A stretch of DNA of 64,000 nucleotides, from contig NZ_JAKNDA010000002.1 in the NCBI RefSeq assembly GCF_023155095.1, positions 186,001 to 250,000 of the forward strand. Reading direction: 5' to 3'. The notes under the pieces were generated by a model that saw only the letters and a program-made list of their open reading frames with translations, made no database searches and was not told the DNA's origin. Origin of the DNA: Idiomarina aminovorans. Lineage in GTDB: Bacteria > Pseudomonadota > Gammaproteobacteria > Enterobacterales > Alteromonadaceae. The position numbers and the translations under genes were made by a program. Each line of letters opens with the position of its first letter. The stretch's first letter is position 1. Of the stretch, positions 54,747-63,162 are shown one piece after another.

Positions 54747-55337
54747 ATGAGCAATGCGCCTGTAGATAAAGGCCGCCGTCGTTTTTTGACCGTTGCAACC
54801 TCAGTGGTAGGTGGTGTAGGGGCGGTGGCTGTAGCCGTTCCTTTTATAGCATCATGGAACCCGAGTGCCAGAGCAAAAAACGCTGGAGCGCCAGTAGAAG
54901 TAAATGTACGCAAAGCTGAGCCCGGTCAGTTAATCCGTGTGAAGTGGCGTGGAAAACCTGTGTGGGTAGTGCGTCGCACACCTGAGATGCTTGAGGGGCT
55001 ATCGAAAGTAGAAGATCGACTTCGTGATGCAAATTCAGAAGAACCGCAACAGCCAGAGTATGCACAGAACCAGTATCGCTCAATCAAAGAAGAATTCTTT
55101 GTTGCGGTTGGCATCTGTACTCATTTAGGTTGTTCTCCATCTTATCTGGAAAATGGTATGGGAGACCACGTTGATGGCGTCAATTCCGGTTTTTTCTGCC
55201 CGTGCCACGGTTCTAAGTTTGATGTGGCCGGGCGCGTTTTTGAAGGCGTTCCTGCTCCATTGAACCTGGTTGTGCCACCGCACTATTTTATCGATGACAA
55301 CACCATTCTGGTGGGTGAAGATAAGGGGCAAGCATAA
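54747..55337 (+). CDS. petA: Ubiquinol-cytochrome c reductase Rieske iron-sulfur subunit
   Basis: A 196-residue Rieske protein of the cytochrome bc1 complex. The N-terminus has a twin-arginine-type signal (GRRRFLTVATSVVGGVGAV) that also anchors it. The 2Fe-2S ligands are in CTHLGC (124-129) and CPCHGS (151-156). It accepts electrons from ubiquinol and passes them to cytochrome c1. The ATG at 54747 has GGAGAG 7 bases upstream; the in-frame GTG at 54717 is not needed. The stop overlaps the petB ATG. Confidence 0.97.
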   Translation: MSNAPVDKGRRRFLTVATSVVGGVGAVAVAVPFIASWNPSARAKNAGAPVEVNVRKAEPGQLIRVKWRGKPVWVVRRTPEMLEGLSKVEDRLRDANSEEPQQPEYAQNQYRSIKEEFFVAVGICTHLGCSPSYLENGMGDHVDGVNSGFFCPCHGSKFDVAGRVFEGVPAPLNLVVPPHYFIDDNTILVGEDKGQA

Positions 55338-56605
55338 TGTTTAAGCGATTTGTAGAGTGGATGGATGCCCGCATCCCCATGACAAAAACCTGGAACATCC
55401 ACCTGGCGCAGTATCCCGCTCCGAAAAACTTCAATATGTGGTATGTTTTCGGTTTTCTGGCAACCCTTGTTTTAATTAACCAAATATTGACCGGTGTTTG
55501 GCTTACCATGAACTATGTACCTAGTGCAGACGGCGCGTTTGCGTCAGTTGAGTTCATAATGCGAGATGTCGAATACGGTTGGTTATTGCGTTATATGCAC
55601 TCTACGGGTGCGTCCGCGTTTTTTGTTGTCGTGTACCTGCATATGTTCCGCGGAATGATGTACGGCTCTTACCAAAAGCCGCGTGAATTGATCTGGCTGT
55701 TTGGTATGTTCATCTTCCTGGTGTTGATGGCCGAAGCCTTTATGGGTTACCTGTTACCCTGGGGACAAATGTCTTACTGGGGCGCTCAGGTTATTATCTC
55801 ATTGTTCGGCGCCATTCCGGTTATTGGTGATGACTTAACCTTGTGGATCCGTGGTGACTACGTCATTTCCGGAGCGACACTGAACCGCTTCTTTGCCCTG
55901 CATGTTATTGCCTTGCCGCTGGTTCTGGTTATTCTGGTGTTCCTGCATATTGTTGCTTTGCACGAAGTAGGCTCCAACAACCCTGATGGTGTTGATACGA
56001 AAAAGCCGAAAGGCTCAGTACCGGACGAAGAAAAGCCGAAGTTCAAATTCCATGAACGCTTCACGAACAAGAAAGACATTGTTGATTCTATTCCGTTTTA
56101 TCCTTATTACATTGTTAAGGATATGTTTGGCTTTGGTATCTTTTTGTTTATCTTCTGCTACGTTATTTTCTTCAACCCGGAAATGGGTGGATTTTTCCTT
56201 GAGCCGCCTAACTTTGAACCGGCGAATCCATTGAAGACACCAGAGCATATTGCTCCCGTTTGGTATTTCACACCGTTCTACGCCATTTTGCGCGCGGTAC
56301 CGGATAAACTGTTTGGCGTTATTTTAATGTTTGCTGCCATCGTGTTTCTGGCCTTGTTGCCTTGGTTAGACCGTGGTCGAGTGCGCTCTATTCGCTATCG
56401 TAGCCTGTTGCATAAGCTGAACTTATTTGTCTTTGCTATCAGCTTCGTTGTACTGGGTTATCTTGGAACACAGCCTGCAACGCCGGTTGCAACTGTGTTT
56501 GCACAGATATTTACGTTCCTGTACTTTGCGTTCTTCGGACTGCTCTGGTTCTACAGTAAGCGTGAGAAGACTAAACCGGTACCAGAAAGGGTGACTTCGA
56601 AATGA
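55337..56605 (+). CDS. petB: Cytochrome b of the bc1 complex
   Basis: A 422-residue polytopic haem protein. The b-type haem histidines lie in the second and fourth helices (YMHSTGASAFFVVVYLHMFRG, and FALHVIALPLVLVILVFLHI). The quinol-oxidation PEWY motif appears as APVWYFTPFYAILRAVPDK, that is PVWY. It joins petA by one base and overlaps petC by 4. Normal length for a proteobacterial full-length cytochrome b. Confidence 0.96.
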   Translation: MFKRFVEWMDARIPMTKTWNIHLAQYPAPKNFNMWYVFGFLATLVLINQILTGVWLTMNYVPSADGAFASVEFIMRDVEYGWLLRYMHSTGASAFFVVVYLHMFRGMMYGSYQKPRELIWLFGMFIFLVLMAEAFMGYLLPWGQMSYWGAQVIISLFGAIPVIGDDLTLWIRGDYVISGATLNRFFALHVIALPLVLVILVFLHIVALHEVGSNNPDGVDTKKPKGSVPDEEKPKFKFHERFTNKKDIVDSIPFYPYYIVKDMFGFGIFLFIFCYVIFFNPEMGGFFLEPPNFEPANPLKTPEHIAPVWYFTPFYAILRAVPDKLFGVILMFAAIVFLALLPWLDRGRVRSIRYRSLLHKLNLFVFAISFVVLGYLGTQPATPVATVFAQIFTFLYFAFFGLLWFYSKREKTKPVPERVTSK

Positions 56606-57336
56606 AAAAATTGTTAATCGCTCTTGTAACCCTGGTTCCGTCGCTAGTATTTGCGGCGGGCCCTGACGTTCCATTAGACAAAGCTGACGTCGATTTACAC
56701 GACAAAGCTTCGCTGCAGCGCGGCGCGCAGTTGTACATGAACTATTGCCTGGGCTGTCATCAGTTGGAATATCACCGTTACAACCGGACTTTTGAAGATA
56801 TTGGTATCCCACAAGAGCTGGGAGAGAAGTATCTGCAATTTACCGGTGATAAAGCTGGTGACTTAATTACCAATAATATGAATTCCGATTCAGCCGCAAA
56901 CTGGTTTGGTACAGCGGTACCTGATTTGACCAACGTTGCCCGAGTCAGAGGTGCTGACTGGATTTATACTTACTTGCGTTCATTTTATAAAGATGAGAGC
57001 CGTCCTTTCGGAGTTAATAATGCGGTATTCCCCAACGTCGGAATGCCCCATGTACTGGAAGAACTTCAGGGGCTTCCCGAGAAAACTTATGAAGAGCGCA
57101 TGATAGACGGCGAGATGAAAGACGTTTACGTCGGCTTAAAAACGGATGGAGACGGTCGCTTATCGGAAAGCGAATACGATCAAGCAATGTTAGATTTGAC
57201 CACATTCTTGGTCTACGTCGGCGAACCTATGTTGTTAGAACAGCGTAGAACGGGTTGGTTCGTCTTTGGTTTCCTGCTGGTATTCACTATTCTGGCATGG
57301 TTACTGAAAAAAGAGTTTTGGAAAGACCTGAAATAA
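56602..57336 (+). CDS. petC: Cytochrome c1 of the bc1 complex
   Basis: A 244-residue protein with a signal peptide (KKLLIALVTLVPSLVFAAG), a c-type haem site CLGCH (about residues 49-53), a Met axial ligand region (NVGMPHVLEEL) and a C-terminal membrane anchor (about 219-237). It takes electrons from the Rieske centre. It is the last gene of petABC; a terminator follows at 57371. Confidence 0.96.
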   Translation: MKKLLIALVTLVPSLVFAAGPDVPLDKADVDLHDKASLQRGAQLYMNYCLGCHQLEYHRYNRTFEDIGIPQELGEKYLQFTGDKAGDLITNNMNSDSAANWFGTAVPDLTNVARVRGADWIYTYLRSFYKDESRPFGVNNAVFPNVGMPHVLEELQGLPEKTYEERMIDGEMKDVYVGLKTDGDGRLSESEYDQAMLDLTTFLVYVGEPMLLEQRRTGWFVFGFLLVFTILAWLLKKEFWKDLK

Positions 57337-57370
57337 TCAGGGCTTATCAGTCTGTTAGACAACGGTTCAG

Positions 57371-57394
57371 GAAAGGGTGGCTTGCCACCCTTTT
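57371..57394 (+). terminator. Intrinsic terminator of petABC
   Basis: AAAGGGTGGC (57372-57381), a TT loop and GCCACCCTTT (57384-57393) form a 10-bp stem ending in four T. The sspA ribosome site lies 20 bases later. Confidence 0.85.
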
Positions 57395-57420
57395 CACGTT
57401 GATATTATCTGGAGAAAGGA

Positions 57421-58044
57421 ATGGCTGTTGCAGCAAATAAACGCTCAGTAATGACGTTATATTCAGGAAAGGATGACTTAAAGAGTCATCAGGTACGTCT
57501 GGTGTTGGCTGAGAAAGGTGTTGGTGTCGAAATTACGTATGTGACCGACGAAAGTACGCCGGAGGATCTGTTACAGCTTAACCCGTACCCAGAAGCTACG
57601 CCGACTCTTGTTGATCGCGAACTTGTACTCTATAACGCGCAAATTATCATGGAATATCTTGATGAGCGTTTTCCACACCCTCCGCTAATGCCTGTATATC
57701 CGGTTGCCCGTGGTAACAGTCGTCTTATGATGTACCGAATTGAACGGGACTGGTACAGCCTGGCTGAAAAGATTCAAAAAGGTGATGCGCAAGCAAGGCA
57801 AGAGTTGAAAGAAGGTATTCTTTCACTAGCACCAATTTTTGCCGATACGCCGTATTTTATGAGCGAAGAGTTCAGCTTGGTGGATTGCTATTTAGCGCCT
57901 CTATTATGGCGTTTACCGGCTTATGGTATTGATTTAGAAGGCCAGGGTGCGAAAGAAATCAAGCAATATATGGTGCGTTTATTTGAGCGAAAAACGTTCC
58001 AGGATTCTTTAACTGAAGATGAGAAAGAACTGGCACGCCATTAA
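57421..58044 (+). CDS. sspA: Stringent starvation protein A
   Basis: A 207-residue glutathione-S-transferase-fold protein without GST catalytic use. It binds RNA polymerase and supports stationary-phase and acid-stress transcription. The thioredoxin-like half (MTLYSGKDDLKSHQVRLVLAEKG) and the helical half are present. GGAGAAAGGA precedes the ATG. It is the partner of sspB in a conserved pair. Confidence 0.96.
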   Translation: MAVAANKRSVMTLYSGKDDLKSHQVRLVLAEKGVGVEITYVTDESTPEDLLQLNPYPEATPTLVDRELVLYNAQIIMEYLDERFPHPPLMPVYPVARGNSRLMMYRIERDWYSLAEKIQKGDAQARQELKEGILSLAPIFADTPYFMSEEFSLVDCYLAPLLWRLPAYGIDLEGQGAKEIKQYMVRLFERKTFQDSLTEDEKELARH

Positions 58045-58070
58045 TTTCATCGACGTCGGGGAGTCTTACT

Positions 58071-58481
58071 ATGACGCCGAAAAGACCTTATCTACTTCGC
58101 GGGTTGTACGAGTGGATCGTTGATAACGATCTGACGCCGCACTTGGTTGTTGACGCAACCATTGTTGGTACTGTTGTACCGCAAAACTTTGTGAGTGAGG
58201 GGCAGATTGTCCTAAATATTTCACCGACAGCCGTTCAGGGGTTGCAGTTAGCTGATCACGAAGTTCGATTTAACGCTCGTTTTGGCGGCAAGCCTATGCA
58301 GGTTATTGTGCCCATGACAGCCGCCTTAGCGATCTATGCTCGAGAAAACGGAGCCGGGGCAATGTTTGAAGCTGAACCTGAGCTGGATAAAATGCCTGCG
58401 CTTGATGAAGAAGAGCAAAGCAGTGAACAAACAGAGCAAAAATCTGCTAAGAAAAAGCCCAACTTAAAAGTTGTTAAGTAA
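58071..58481 (+). CDS. sspB: Stringent starvation protein B (ClpXP adaptor)
   Basis: A 136-residue adaptor that delivers ssrA-tagged proteins to ClpXP. The substrate-binding domain (residues 1-110, RPYLLRGLYEWIVDNDLTPH and FNARFGGKPMQVIVPM) is followed by a disordered acidic linker. The ClpX-binding tail is KKKPNLKVVK. It lies 26 bases after sspA and converges on dolP. Confidence 0.97.
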   Translation: MTPKRPYLLRGLYEWIVDNDLTPHLVVDATIVGTVVPQNFVSEGQIVLNISPTAVQGLQLADHEVRFNARFGGKPMQVIVPMTAALAIYARENGAGAMFEAEPELDKMPALDEEEQSSEQTEQKSAKKKPNLKVVK

Positions 58482-58492
58482 AGCAAGTAAAG

Positions 58493-58528
58493 ATTAAAGC
58501 ACTAACGCTTTATGGTTAGTGCTTTAAT
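58493..58528. terminator. Bidirectional terminator between sspB and dolP
   Basis: ATTAAAGCACTAAC (58493-58506) and GTTAGTGCTTTAAT (58515-58528) form a 14-bp perfect stem with an 8-base loop, which includes the dolP stop codon. It contains the same 12-mer, TAAAGCACTAAC, as the zapG/degQ hairpin. Placed between convergent genes, it can stop both. Confidence 0.75.
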
Positions 58529-59077
58529 GACCCGCTCGACACCGTTAACGTTCCTGGTAACGTCAACAGCCGTATCAGCTTCAGTCTGACTAACGTGACC
58601 AAGCAAAAAGACTTCGGCATTTTCTGTGACCACTTTAATATTGCTAGCATCAATTGATTTGTTGTTAGCAAATTTAAGCTTTACTTTGCTGGTTATCCAG
58701 CTATCTCCTGCACGGACAGCCGTTGAAGCTTTCGAACCAATGCGTAACTGGTTGAAAATTTTATTGATGCCGTTGGTGTCTTTAATGACATCCTCTGCTC
58801 TTCTTCTTAACGCTTCGCTGGGTACCTGACCAACCAATAAAACGTTCGTATCATAACTGATAGCCGACACACGAGAATCCTTAAACTGCTCGTCATTTCC
58901 TAATTTTGCGTTTGTTTTCATTTCTATGGTCTGGTCATCGACCTGGGTTCCTATCGTACGGGGATCGGTCGCCGACGATATGCCAACAGCGGCAGCACCG
59001 ACAGCAACCGCCGCACAACCTTGTAAGCTTAATAAACCGATAAAAATGACGGGGAAAACAGCTTTAGATAAACTCAT
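58502..59077 (-). CDS. dolP: Outer-membrane lipoprotein DolP (BON domains)
   Basis: A 191-residue lipoprotein with the lipobox LQGC (Cys about residue 21) and two BON domains (about 45-115 and 120-190). DolP (YraP) binds anionic phospholipid at division sites and supports BAM and outer-membrane integrity. It follows the diaA-like gene by 5 bases on the minus strand, the conserved order lpoA-yraN-diaA-dolP. Confidence 0.94.
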   Translation of the reverse strand: MSLSKAVFPVIFIGLLSLQGCAAVAVGAAAVGISSATDPRTIGTQVDDQTIEMKTNAKLGNDEQFKDSRVSAISYDTNVLLVGQVPSEALRRRAEDVIKDTNGINKIFNQLRIGSKASTAVRAGDSWITSKVKLKFANNKSIDASNIKVVTENAEVFLLGHVSQTEADTAVDVTRNVNGVERVIKALTIKR

Positions 59078-59082
59078 ATGTA

Positions 59083-59625
59083 TTAGTGCTCCTGCGGGAA
59101 AATAGTGTTTTCTATTTGTTCACATAGGCCGTGAACAATAAATAACTGAGTTTCGAGTATACGGGCTGGATTCAAACTGGGAACTCTTAATTCAATGTCA
59201 TTGGTGCCTAACAGACCAGAAACCGAGTCATTGTCCTCTCCGGTTAAAGCGATAATCAGCATATCCCGGCTGATGGCCGTTTCCATAATGGAAGTGAGTT
59301 CCTCACTCTCCTGGTTATCCGCTATAACCAGCAAAATATCACTGGCCTGCCCCAGAGCCGCCAATTGTTTTTGTTTTCCTGCGTTTAGCGCCAGTACGGG
59401 AAAAGGCGGACGATCGAGTTTCATGCCTTCGGTCATTAGATTCGCAAAGTGCTGAGCGATAACTCCGGTTTTGTGATCACCGCAGCAAAATACACGCTGC
59501 CCATTCAACAGGTTAGCAACCAGCAGTTCGACGGTGGTTGCCATCTCATCCGTGAGGCTTTCAACCGCGGAAATTTGTGTCTGGATACTCTCCGTAAAGA
59601 GCGCCTTAATTAATTCGTCATTCAT
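59083..59625 (-). CDS. diaA: DiaA-like SIS protein with degenerate pocket
   Basis: A 180-residue protein aligned by position and N-terminus (ALFTESIQTQISAVESL) with DiaA, the DnaA-binding initiation factor. It is about 16 residues shorter than E. coli DiaA. The usual SIS loop GNGxSAANAQHF reads GDHKTGVIAQHF, the segment after ALN is shortened, and the Ser/Thr-rich STRGNS loop reads ADNQES. Sugar-phosphate binding is therefore unlikely, while the fold and DnaA binding may persist. It lies 2 bases after yraN. Confidence 0.82.
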   Translation of the reverse strand: MNDELIKALFTESIQTQISAVESLTDEMATTVELLVANLLNGQRVFCCGDHKTGVIAQHFANLMTEGMKLDRPPFPVLALNAGKQKQLAALGQASDILLVIADNQESEELTSIMETAISRDMLIIALTGEDNDSVSGLLGTNDIELRVPSLNPARILETQLFIVHGLCEQIENTIFPQEH

Positions 59626-59627
59626 AG

Positions 59628-59978
59628 TCAGAATGCGTCCTTAAACCATTCAATTTTTTTTGACTCACCCACTATAGCGATAACATCAAAACGTATAGCG
59701 GCAGTATGTTCATCGATATTATTACTGAGTAAATAATATCGAGCTGTCTGTCGAACCCGGCGGCATTGCTGTGGCTGAATTTGCTCTAATACGGCGGCGA
59801 AGCTTTCGTGTTGCCGATATTTAACCTCGCAAAATACCCAATAAATACCATCGCGAGCTATGATATCAACTTCACCACCATCGATGCGGTAATTTTTGCA
59901 AATAATTGTAAGGTTATGTTTTTCCAGAAACTCGGCACAGAGTGACTCGGCTTTTCTACCAGTAGCGACTTCCTGCAT
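59628..59978 (-). CDS. yraN: YraN family predicted endonuclease
   Basis: A 116-residue protein of the UPF0102 family with a restriction-endonuclease-like core. GGEVDIIARDG and VFCEVKYRQH supply the D-(E)xK catalytic pattern. Its cellular role is unknown. It overlaps lpoA by 23 bases and lies just before the diaA-like gene. Confidence 0.93.
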   Translation of the reverse strand: MQEVATGRKAESLCAEFLEKHNLTIICKNYRIDGGEVDIIARDGIYWVFCEVKYRQHESFAAVLEQIQPQQCRRVRQTARYYLLSNNIDEHTAAIRFDVIAIVGESKKIEWFKDAF

Positions 59979-61821
59979 TATTTGACTCCTCTGCTAAGGT
60001 GATTTTTCCTTCACTAAAGGTAGCCCAAATAAGCTCTCGTTGAACAACGGCGTCATTAATGTGGAGGTTGCCGCTAAGACCAGACCAGGTCAATCCCGGC
60101 ATACGCCTCATCATTTTCAGCCGCTGTACTAAGGACACGCTGTCATAACCCATAGCAGTTAACCGGGCGAGCGACAGACCCCATCCGTTACGTAGTTTAA
60201 GCCATTGACTTAAAAGGATGTTGCTGCCGGAGTTAGAAACCAGCCAAGGGATATCGGAAAAGATAATGCCGTTAAGGTCTGAGTCACCTGAACGGTTTTT
60301 TAACGCATGAGTCGCTGAACTGGCATAGACTTGAATAGGGTCGGCGAAAGGTGAAACGCTGACATCAATAAAGGGTTTTAACAGACGTATTTGTTGTAGA
60401 TTTCCGGGGAGGTAAATAGCGCTGATATCTCGGCGGCTGCGCTCTTGCTCCTCAACAATAATTTTACCCGCAGCAATTTTTACGGTGCGAATACGCTGCT
60501 GACTATCGGTTAAACCGAGTGATTTTTCCACCGTTAGCTTCATATCACTGCGCTCAGAAAAATAAGAAACGTTAGGTTCCCCCGTTTCTGTGTTGTTCCA
60601 GCTCGAATTAAAAGCATCGATCATTCTTTTCCCGCTGGAGGTATCTGCCGCTATCGCCAGCGCGTTCCTGGAACCTGAAAATTGTCGGTTGATTCGTTCA
60701 GCCGCTTGATGCGCTTCAGTATCTGGACTCAGGGCAAAAAAGACGTTTGCCGATGATGGTTCTATTGTATTTTCATCAACTTGGTTGAGGAATATCTGAG
60801 GAAAACCCAACAGGGGCTGCTTGACCCAGGCCGAAACTTTTTCTTTCAACAGCGGACCGATAATTCCCGCGGGATTAATTGCCTGTATTTGCTCTTTGTG
60901 AGCTTCGATATTATCTTTTTCGCTATCAATAAAAACAACTTTCAGGCCTCTGGTTTCACTCGTCCCCGCAATAATACCATCCCGGACTGCTTGACCCTGC
61001 TGCTTATATCGGCCGGATAACGGCAGCAAAACTGCAATAGTTGGTTTTGATGACACACTCGCTGCAGGCTCGGTTTGGGGCGTCTGCCAACGTTCCACTA
61101 ATGGTAGCGCATCATGCTCCGGATAACTTTGTCGCCATTGATTCAGGTAGTCGTTAAGTTTGTCAGGGCGTGTCATCGCCTGATGATGAAAATTAACCAG
61201 ACGCCACCAGCCTGCCAGAGCTAAATTGGTCGGACGTTGTTGCGGCAGTTGAGAGGCGGTAATTTGGCGAGCGACAGACCAAATTGTTTCGGCGTTTGGC
61301 TGTTCAGCAAAGCGTTGTGCATCGACTTGCCAGACCAGTGCTTGCCAATAATTTTGTTGCCGGTAAGCGGCCTGTGACAGCAGTTGCAGACTAAGAGAAC
61401 GGAATTCTCGTTGATTAAACTGCGTGGGTATTCCCTCTAGTTCCTTTTCGACGACGAGCCACTGCTGTTGTTCAGCAGCCCAACGTGCCTTTGCCAGGCG
61501 GTAGTACTTTTGACTGTGGTGGGTAATTTTTTGCGAACTCAATTGAGATAAAACCGCCGCTGCCTGCTGCCATTTTTGCTCATTCTGAAAGGCGTTAGCG
61601 GCGCGTATCAGGGCGGAGTGCTGTTCAATATCGTTATCCGCGCGTTGTGCTGCCTGCAACCAGTCCTGCGCAGACTTTTCTTCGGTTAAGCTCAAATCGT
61701 GATCAGTGACATCCGTCGTTTTCTCTGGCTCTTGGGTTTGCCGACTGGGCGCCGACGTACACTGTGTGAGTACCAGTAACGCGAGTAATGCTAAAACTGC
61801 GAATGAATGCGTTCTAATCAC
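59956..61821 (-). CDS. lpoA: Penicillin-binding protein activator LpoA
   Basis: A 621-residue outer-membrane lipoprotein with the lipobox LTQC (Cys about residue 21) and an N-terminal TPR-like helical half (about 40-255). The C-terminal half is a periplasmic-binding-protein fold (about 260-610; TIAVLLPLSGRYKQQGQAVR). It reaches through peptidoglycan to activate PBP1a. It is divergent from rsmI, as in E. coli. Confidence 0.95.
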   Translation of the reverse strand: MIRTHSFAVLALLALLVLTQCTSAPSRQTQEPEKTTDVTDHDLSLTEEKSAQDWLQAAQRADNDIEQHSALIRAANAFQNEQKWQQAAAVLSQLSSQKITHHSQKYYRLAKARWAAEQQQWLVVEKELEGIPTQFNQREFRSLSLQLLSQAAYRQQNYWQALVWQVDAQRFAEQPNAETIWSVARQITASQLPQQRPTNLALAGWWRLVNFHHQAMTRPDKLNDYLNQWRQSYPEHDALPLVERWQTPQTEPAASVSSKPTIAVLLPLSGRYKQQGQAVRDGIIAGTSETRGLKVVFIDSEKDNIEAHKEQIQAINPAGIIGPLLKEKVSAWVKQPLLGFPQIFLNQVDENTIEPSSANVFFALSPDTEAHQAAERINRQFSGSRNALAIAADTSSGKRMIDAFNSSWNNTETGEPNVSYFSERSDMKLTVEKSLGLTDSQQRIRTVKIAAGKIIVEEQERSRRDISAIYLPGNLQQIRLLKPFIDVSVSPFADPIQVYASSATHALKNRSGDSDLNGIIFSDIPWLVSNSGSNILLSQWLKLRNGWGLSLARLTAMGYDSVSLVQRLKMMRRMPGLTWSGLSGNLHINDAVVQRELIWATFSEGKITLAEESNNAGSRYW

Positions 61822-61896
61822 TGTAAGGTTCCGCTTTGATGCCTGTTCAGTGATACTATAAACGGCATTGACGCTGGAAACAAACAGAGACTGATT

Positions 61897-62751
61897 ATGG
61901 CAGAGCAGGGCATTCTTTATATCGTACCAACCCCCATTGGTAACTTAGGCGACATAACCGAAAGAGCAATAAAAACATTAACTGAAGTAGCCGCTATTGC
62001 CGCAGAGGATACGCGGCATACTCGCAAGCTCATGCAACACTATGGAATTCAGAACGAGGTTTTTGCACTGCATGAGCACAACGAAACCCAACGTGCAGAT
62101 GCCGTTATTGAACGTCTGCAACAAGGCGATTCGCTGGCGTTGGTCAGTGATGCCGGAACGCCGTTAATCAATGACCCGGGTTACGTATTAGTGCATCGTT
62201 GCCATCAACAAGGTTTAAACGTCATTGCTTTACCTGGCGCCTGCGCAGTGACTGTTGCCTTGTCGGCTGCCGGGTTGCCCACTGACCGTTTTGCGTTTGA
62301 AGGTTTTCTACCTGCGAAGCCTCAGCAGCGAAGAGCGAAGCTCGAACAGTTGCAATCAGAAACGCGTACGGTTGTCGTTTATGAAAGCCCCCACCGAATT
62401 TTGCACACCTTAGCCGATATGGACATTACCCTGGGTAAGGAACGAAACGTGGTGCTTGCCCGAGAGCTGACAAAACAATTTGAAACCTATTTAAGTGGCA
62501 ATGCCGCAGAGTTACTGCAGCGTTTAACCGACGATAAGAACCAGCAACGCGGTGAAATGGTATTACTCATAGCACCCCTGCAGCCAGAGATTGAGGCGCA
62601 TACCGGCCCGGGAGAAGCCACTAAGCGGACATTACTGTTATTGCTTGACGAGCTGCCGTTGAAGAAAGCCGCAGCTCTGACGGCAAAAATTCACGACGAG
62701 CGAAAAAATAGGCTGTATCAGTGGGCGCTTGAAAATAAAAATAGTCAATGA
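61897..62751 (+). CDS. rsmI: 16S rRNA 2'-O-ribose methyltransferase RsmI
   Basis: A 284-residue SAM-dependent methyltransferase that, with RsmH, modifies C1402 in the decoding centre. Signature motifs are LYIVPTPIGNLGDIT, AAEDTRHTRKLM and LVSDAGTPLINDPGY. Length is normal. It is divergent from lpoA and followed at once by the rnpB promoter. Confidence 0.97.
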   Translation: MAEQGILYIVPTPIGNLGDITERAIKTLTEVAAIAAEDTRHTRKLMQHYGIQNEVFALHEHNETQRADAVIERLQQGDSLALVSDAGTPLINDPGYVLVHRCHQQGLNVIALPGACAVTVALSAAGLPTDRFAFEGFLPAKPQQRRAKLEQLQSETRTVVVYESPHRILHTLADMDITLGKERNVVLARELTKQFETYLSGNAAELLQRLTDDKNQQRGEMVLLIAPLQPEIEAHTGPGEATKRTLLLLLDELPLKKAAALTAKIHDERKNRLYQWALENKNSQ

Positions 62752-62759
62752 AACAAAGA

Positions 62760-62788
62760 TTGAGTTAAAGCCCGCCGCAGCGTAGAAT
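62760..62788 (+). promoter_or_regulatory. rnpB promoter
   Basis: TTGAGT (62760-62765), exactly 17 bases, then TAGAAT (62783-62788), placing the start near 62795-62797, where the RNase P RNA should begin. A GC-rich spacer precedes the -10. Confidence 0.75.
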
Positions 62789-62796
62789 CTCCATCG

Positions 62797-63150
<354 letters not shown>

Positions 63151-63162
63151 ATTTTTGCCATC

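Noticed and set aside
57141-57185. EF-hand-like loop (DGDGRLSESEYD) in cytochrome c1
   Set aside because: The G-x-L-S-x-x-E-Y-D segment is ordinary in gammaproteobacterial cytochrome c1 before the membrane anchor, so a calcium site is not supported.
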